From NCBI RefSeq assembly GCF_041821025.1, contig NZ_JBGUAY010000002.1, positions 248,001 through 312,000 on the forward strand: DNA of 64,000 bases, read 5' to 3'. A program made the translations under genes and the position numbers. Below the pieces are notes generated by a model. The model did not search any database. It was given only the letters and a program-made list of their open reading frames with translations, and was not told the origin of the DNA. Source of the stretch: Egicoccus sp. AB-alg6-2. GTDB taxonomy: Bacteria > Actinomycetota > Nitriliruptoria > Nitriliruptorales > Nitriliruptoraceae. Shown here piece after piece: positions 60,810 through 64,000 of the stretch (its first letter is position 1; each line of letters starts with the position of its first letter).

Positions 60810-62612
60810 ATGCGACGCGAATCGTTCGGGCTCACCGTGACCTGGGGCCGGCTGCCGGCAGCCGCCCGGCTCCTGCTGTTCGGCGCCGTCGTGGTCAGCC
60901 TGGGGATGTTGTCGGCCGAGTGGTTCCGGCCCGTCGACAGCCCGCTCGCCGTGTGGTGGCCGGTCGCTGGCGTGGGAACGGCGGCCCTGCTGCTCGCGAC
61001 GCGTCGCCAGTGGATCTACGTCCTCGGCGTGCACCTGCTCGGCACGGCGATCGCGAACGTGCACAACGGGCTCCCGTGGCGGGTCGCCGCGCTGCTTGGC
61101 GTGGCGAATGCCCTGGAGATCCTGGTCGTCGCCAGCGTCCTCGGTCTGCGCCGACCCGACCCCCGCCGGCTCCACGACGCCGGCGACCTGATGCGGCTCG
61201 TGGCCGCGGTCACCGCCGGCGCCGCAACCATCGCGGCCCTCGCCGCCGCCATCACCGGCTGGTTGGTGGGCGCGAACCCGCTCGGCGTCGCCGCCTCGCT
61301 GTGGCCGTCGCACGTCTCCGCGCTGCTGCTGGTCACGCTGATCGTCATGCGCGGCGTGCCGACCGGGGCTGAGGCGCGCCGCCCCGAGCAGGTGGCGCAA
61401 CTCCTCGCGGTCACGGCGGTCGCGGCGACCGTGTTCGCCCCGGGGCAGCGGCTCCCGCTGGCCATCCTGCTGTTCCCCGTCCTGCTGTGGACGTCGCTGC
61501 GCTCGGGCGTGCGTTCGCTGGGCGTCCAACTCGTGGCCGTCCTCACCTACGTCGCGGTGGCCAGCCTGCAGGGGTGGGGTCCCTACGCGGCGCCGGCGAC
61601 CACCGGAGTCGACACGATCCAGGGCACGATCGGGCTCGTGCAACTGCTCGCCGCCACGCTGACGCTGGTGACCGTGACGGTCCTCATGACCGTCTCCAGC
61701 CGCCGGCACGCGGCCGCCCGCGAAGCCGAGCAGACCCGGTGGATGCAGCAGGTCTTCGAGCAGTCGCTGGTCGGGATCGCGTTGCTGTGCCCCACCGACG
61801 ACCGCCTGCCAATCGTCGAGGCCAACCCCACGCTGGCGCAGACGCTCGGGTGCGGCAGCGACGACCTCGTCGGCCGCTCCTGGCTGTCGCTGTTCGACGG
61901 CAACGACGCCGAGCGCATCTCCATGGGCGTGCGCGCGGTCGCGGCCGGCCGCGCCCAGAGCTGGCAGGCGGAGCTGCCCATCACCGTGCACGAGAAGATG
62001 TGCTGGATCCAGGTCATGGTCTCCGCCGCGACGGGCTACGGCCCGGAGCAGACCCTGCTGATGGCGCAGATGCTGGACGTCACCGCCCAACGGGACGTCG
62101 AGCTGCACCTGACCGACCTCGCCATGCACGACCCGCTGACCGGCCTCGCCAACCGGTTGCTGTTCGACGACCGGCTCCACCAGACGGCCGCCCTGGCGCG
62201 CCGCACGGGGGAGCCCTACGGCCTGCTCGTCCTCGACCTCGACGGGTTCAAGCGCGTCAACGACCGCTTCGGGCACGCGGTCGGCGACCGGGTGCTGGTC
62301 ACGATCGCCGAGCGGCTGCGGGGCATCACCCGCGACGTCGACACCGTCGCCCGGCTCGGCGGCGACGAGTTCGTCGTGCTGTGCCCCGACGGTGGCGACC
62401 GGGCCGGCCTCGATGCGCTGGCCCGCCGCATGCAGGACGCCATCTCGCAACCGATCGTCGTCGGTGACGAGCGCATCATGGTCGGGGTGAGCGTCGGCAT
62501 CGAGCAGGGCGCGCCCGAACGCGACCCCCACGAACTCCTGCAGCGCGCCGACGCCGACATGTACGTGAACAAGCGCGCCGCCGCGTGCGCACGGACGGAC
62601 TCCCGGGCCTGA
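60810..62612 (+). CDS. MASE1-PAS-GGDEF diguanylate cyclase
   Basis: A 600-residue protein. Residues 15-300 form a MASE1-like membrane sensor with 8 or so helices (W-W-P-V-A-G-V-G-T-A-A-L is the characteristic start). A PAS domain (about 308-425) has F-E-Q-S-L-V-G-I-A and V-E-A-N-P-T-L-A. The GGDEF domain (about 430-595) has D-P-L-T-G-L-A-N-R, D-L-D-G-F-K and G517-G-D-E-F521, fully canonical. An inhibitory site R-D-V-D sits exactly 5 residues before GGDEF, so product feedback is expected. It makes cyclic di-GMP, opposing the EAL protein. Confidence 0.9.
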   Translation: MRRESFGLTVTWGRLPAAARLLLFGAVVVSLGMLSAEWFRPVDSPLAVWWPVAGVGTAALLLATRRQWIYVLGVHLLGTAIANVHNGLPWRVAALLGVANALEILVVASVLGLRRPDPRRLHDAGDLMRLVAAVTAGAATIAALAAAITGWLVGANPLGVAASLWPSHVSALLLVTLIVMRGVPTGAEARRPEQVAQLLAVTAVAATVFAPGQRLPLAILLFPVLLWTSLRSGVRSLGVQLVAVLTYVAVASLQGWGPYAAPATTGVDTIQGTIGLVQLLAATLTLVTVTVLMTVSSRRHAAAREAEQTRWMQQVFEQSLVGIALLCPTDDRLPIVEANPTLAQTLGCGSDDLVGRSWLSLFDGNDAERISMGVRAVAAGRAQSWQAELPITVHEKMCWIQVMVSAATGYGPEQTLLMAQMLDVTAQRDVELHLTDLAMHDPLTGLANRLLFDDRLHQTAALARRTGEPYGLLVLDLDGFKRVNDRFGHAVGDRVLVTIAERLRGITRDVDTVARLGGDEFVVLCPDGGDRAGLDALARRMQDAISQPIVVGDERIMVGVSVGIEQGAPERDPHELLQRADADMYVNKRAAACARTDSRA

Positions 62613-62667
62613 GCCCGCGTCGCGTCAGGACGGGCGGCGCGGGGAGTCGGGACGCCGCATGCGCCGA

Positions 62668-62985
62668 TCAGGCGACGCGCGGATCGCCGCCGCCGTCGGC
62701 GACGAACGGCAGGCCGTCACGCGACCACGCCTGCATGCCCCCGTCGAGGTTCTCGACCTCGTAGCCGGCCCGCTTCATGGCCTCGGTGACCGCGCCGCTG
62801 CGGTTGCCCGAGCGGCACACCGCCACGAACTCGCGCTCGGCGTCGAGTTCGTCGATGCGCTGGTTGAGCTGGCCCATCGGGATGTGCAGGGCGCCCTCGA
62901 TGTGGCCGGCCTGCCACTCGTCCGGCTCGCGGACGTCGAGGAACACCACGTCGTCGCGGCGTGCGTATGCGGTCTTGGGATCCAC
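62668..62985 (-). CDS. Rhodanese-domain protein
   Basis: A 105-residue single rhodanese domain, GTG at 62985. V-V-F-L-D-V-R-E-P-D-E-W-Q-A-G-H-I, H-I-P-M-G-Q-L, active-site loop V-C-R-S-G-N-R-S-G-A, and L-D-G-G-M-Q-A-W. The catalytic Cys is present, so sulfur transfer is expected. Not clearly linked to the convergent GGDEF gene or the ATPase gene behind it. Confidence 0.9.
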   Translation of the reverse strand: MDPKTAYARRDDVVFLDVREPDEWQAGHIEGALHIPMGQLNQRIDELDAEREFVAVCRSGNRSGAVTEAMKRAGYEVENLDGGMQAWSRDGLPFVADGGGDPRVA

Positions 62986-63133
62986 GCAGGGCTCCTGGGC
63001 GGTGTCGCCGTCGCGGGCGTCGTCGGGGAGGAGTGGTACCGCGCCACCGGCCCGCGCGTCAATGCGGCGGCGGGCCGGGGGAGCGGTGCCGCGCCCGGCG
63101 CAATGCTCGGTGGTCAGCGGCCGTCAGCCGCCG

Positions 63134-64000
63134 TCAACGGCCGAAGCGCCGCAGCCGCAACGAGTTGGTGACGACCGACACGCTGGAGAAGGCCATCGCG
63201 GCCCCGGCGATCATCGGGTTGAGCAGCCCGAGCGCCGCGACCGGGATCGCCGCGGTGTTGTACGCGAACGCCCAGAACAGGTTCTGCCTGATGGTGCGGT
63301 GGGTGCGGCGGGACAGGGCGATCGCGGTCGCGACCCCGTCGAGGTCGCCGCGCATCAGGGTGAGGTCGCTCGATTCGATGGCGACGTCGGTGCCGGTCCC
63401 GATCGCGATCCCGAGGTCGGCCTGGACGAGCGCGGGCGCGTCGTTGACACCGTCGCCGACCATCGCGACCGCATGCCCTTCGGCCTGCAGCCGGGCGACC
63501 TCGGCCTGCTTGTCCTCGGGCAGCACCTCGGCCAGGACCCGGTCGATGCCGACCTGGTCCGCGATCGACTGCGCCGTGCGGTGGTTGTCGCCGGTGATCA
63601 TCGCCACCTGCAGTCCCAGCGCGTGCAGCCGCGCCACGGCGGCCGCCGCGCCGTCCTTGAGCGTGTCCGCGACTGCCAGCACACCGCGTACCTCGCCGTC
63701 CCAGCCGGCGAGGACCGCGGTCCTGCCCGCCGACTCCAGCCGGGTTGCCTCGTCCTCGAGGTGGTTCGGGACGCGCAGTCCCGCGTCGGCCATCAGCTTG
63801 CGGCGGCCGACCGCGACGTCGACGCCGTCCACGCGGCCGCGCACCCCGTGGCCGGCGATGGCCGCGAACGCCGTCGCGGCCGGCAGCTCGCTCCCGGTCC
63901 GCTCGCGGGCACCGGCCGCGATGGCCTGGCCGACCGGATGCTCGGAGTCGGCCTCGACCGCGCCCGCCAGCCGCAGCAGTGTCGGCTCGTCGGTCTGCCC
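63134..64000 (-). CDS. copA: Copper-transporting P1B-type ATPase, C-terminal part
   Basis: Partial gene entering from the right edge; 288 codons visible. It contains the P1B HP locus in S-E-H-P-V-G-Q-A-I-A, the nucleotide-binding G-H-G-V-R-G, the P-domain M-I-T-G-D-N and G-D-G-V-N-D-A-P-A-L. TM7 has A-Y-N and TM8 M-A-F-S-S, the metal-site signature of Cu(I) exporters (YN / MxxSS). The N-terminal metal-binding and phosphorylation (DKTGT) parts lie outside. It pumps Cu(I) out of the cytoplasm. Confidence 0.88.
   Translation of the reverse strand, partial: GQTDEPTLLRLAGAVEADSEHPVGQAIAAGARERTGSELPAATAFAAIAGHGVRGRVDGVDVAVGRRKLMADAGLRVPNHLEDEATRLESAGRTAVLAGWDGEVRGVLAVADTLKDGAAAAVARLHALGLQVAMITGDNHRTAQSIADQVGIDRVLAEVLPEDKQAEVARLQAEGHAVAMVGDGVNDAPALVQADLGIAIGTGTDVAIESSDLTLMRGDLDGVATAIALSRRTHRTIRQNLFWAFAYNTAAIPVAALGLLNPMIAGAAMAFSSVSVVTNSLRLRRFGR

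Overview
The window is high-GC actinobacterial DNA. The supporting signs are strong G/C bias at third codon positions, frequent GTG starts, ATGA/GTGA start-stop overlaps inside operons, a WhiB-family protein, two F420/FMN luciferase-like oxidoreductases and a PucR regulator. The exact lineage cannot be fixed from the sequence; a deep-branching actinobacterium is a guess only.

1-4.0 kb is the edge of a conjugative or integrative element. Three leftward genes encode type IV secretion-like membrane proteins (a multi-TM protein cut by the window edge, a bitopic VirB8/TcpC-like protein and a small pilin/DUF6112-like protein). Diverging from them are a lipoprotein, a lytic transglycosylase with a second cell-wall domain, and a WhiB protein with an unusual duplicated C-terminal region.

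4.4-22.6 kb is an accessory defence island with loose gene spacing, mixed orientation, long non-coding gaps and, in parts, lower GC. It carries three HEPN-motif genes, a putative type IV restriction enzyme (sulfur-binding/SRA-like domain plus DUF3883 nuclease domain), a complete-looking type II CBASS operon (membrane protein, CD-NTase, E2-E1 Cap2, JAB Cap3), an IS110-family transposase, a two-gene membrane/HEPN module, a second DUF3883 gene, a DUF7662 gene, a DUF1643 gene, an HNH nuclease and a NERD protein. Two imperfect direct repeats of about 170 bp (near 6.82 and 20.31 kb) bracket the CBASS/IS110 core and look like degenerate attachment regions.

22.7-28.5 kb is a thiamine operon: a TPP riboswitch directly in front of a sodium/solute-symporter-type transporter, then thiE, thiO, thiS, thiG, a TenI/ThiE paralogue and thiD. 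28.7-35.8 kb holds a divergent PucR regulator and a tightly packed catabolic operon (NCS1 nucleobase permease, LLM oxidoreductase, M24 hydrolase, threonine-synthase-like PLP enzyme, second LLM enzyme). A convergent alpha/beta hydrolase follows.

36.9-51.3 kb is a second, larger catabolic unit of 14 genes in one orientation: a glutamate-1-semialdehyde-aminotransferase-like enzyme, a sugar-type ABC importer lacking its ATPase, a creatininase-family amidohydrolase, an unknown protein, an MBL hydrolase, a Gfo/Idh/MocA dehydrogenase, an IclR regulator, an MlrC (M81) hydrolase, a FAH hydrolase, a RidA protein, a GlcD-type FAD oxidase and a D-2-hydroxyacid dehydrogenase. It looks like a dedicated route for importing and dismantling an amide-containing small molecule. 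Matching inverted-repeat half-sites precede its first two transcription units.

51.3-64 kb is ordinary chromosome: pirin, an Nei-type glycosylase divergent from an MSMEG_6728-type protein, a DUF6544-like protein, an NTF2-like protein, a flavin monooxygenase, a frameshifted GNAT gene, a TetR regulator, a cyclic-di-GMP cluster (EAL, REC, MASE1-PAS-GGDEF), a rhodanese and the C-terminal part of a copper P-type ATPase.
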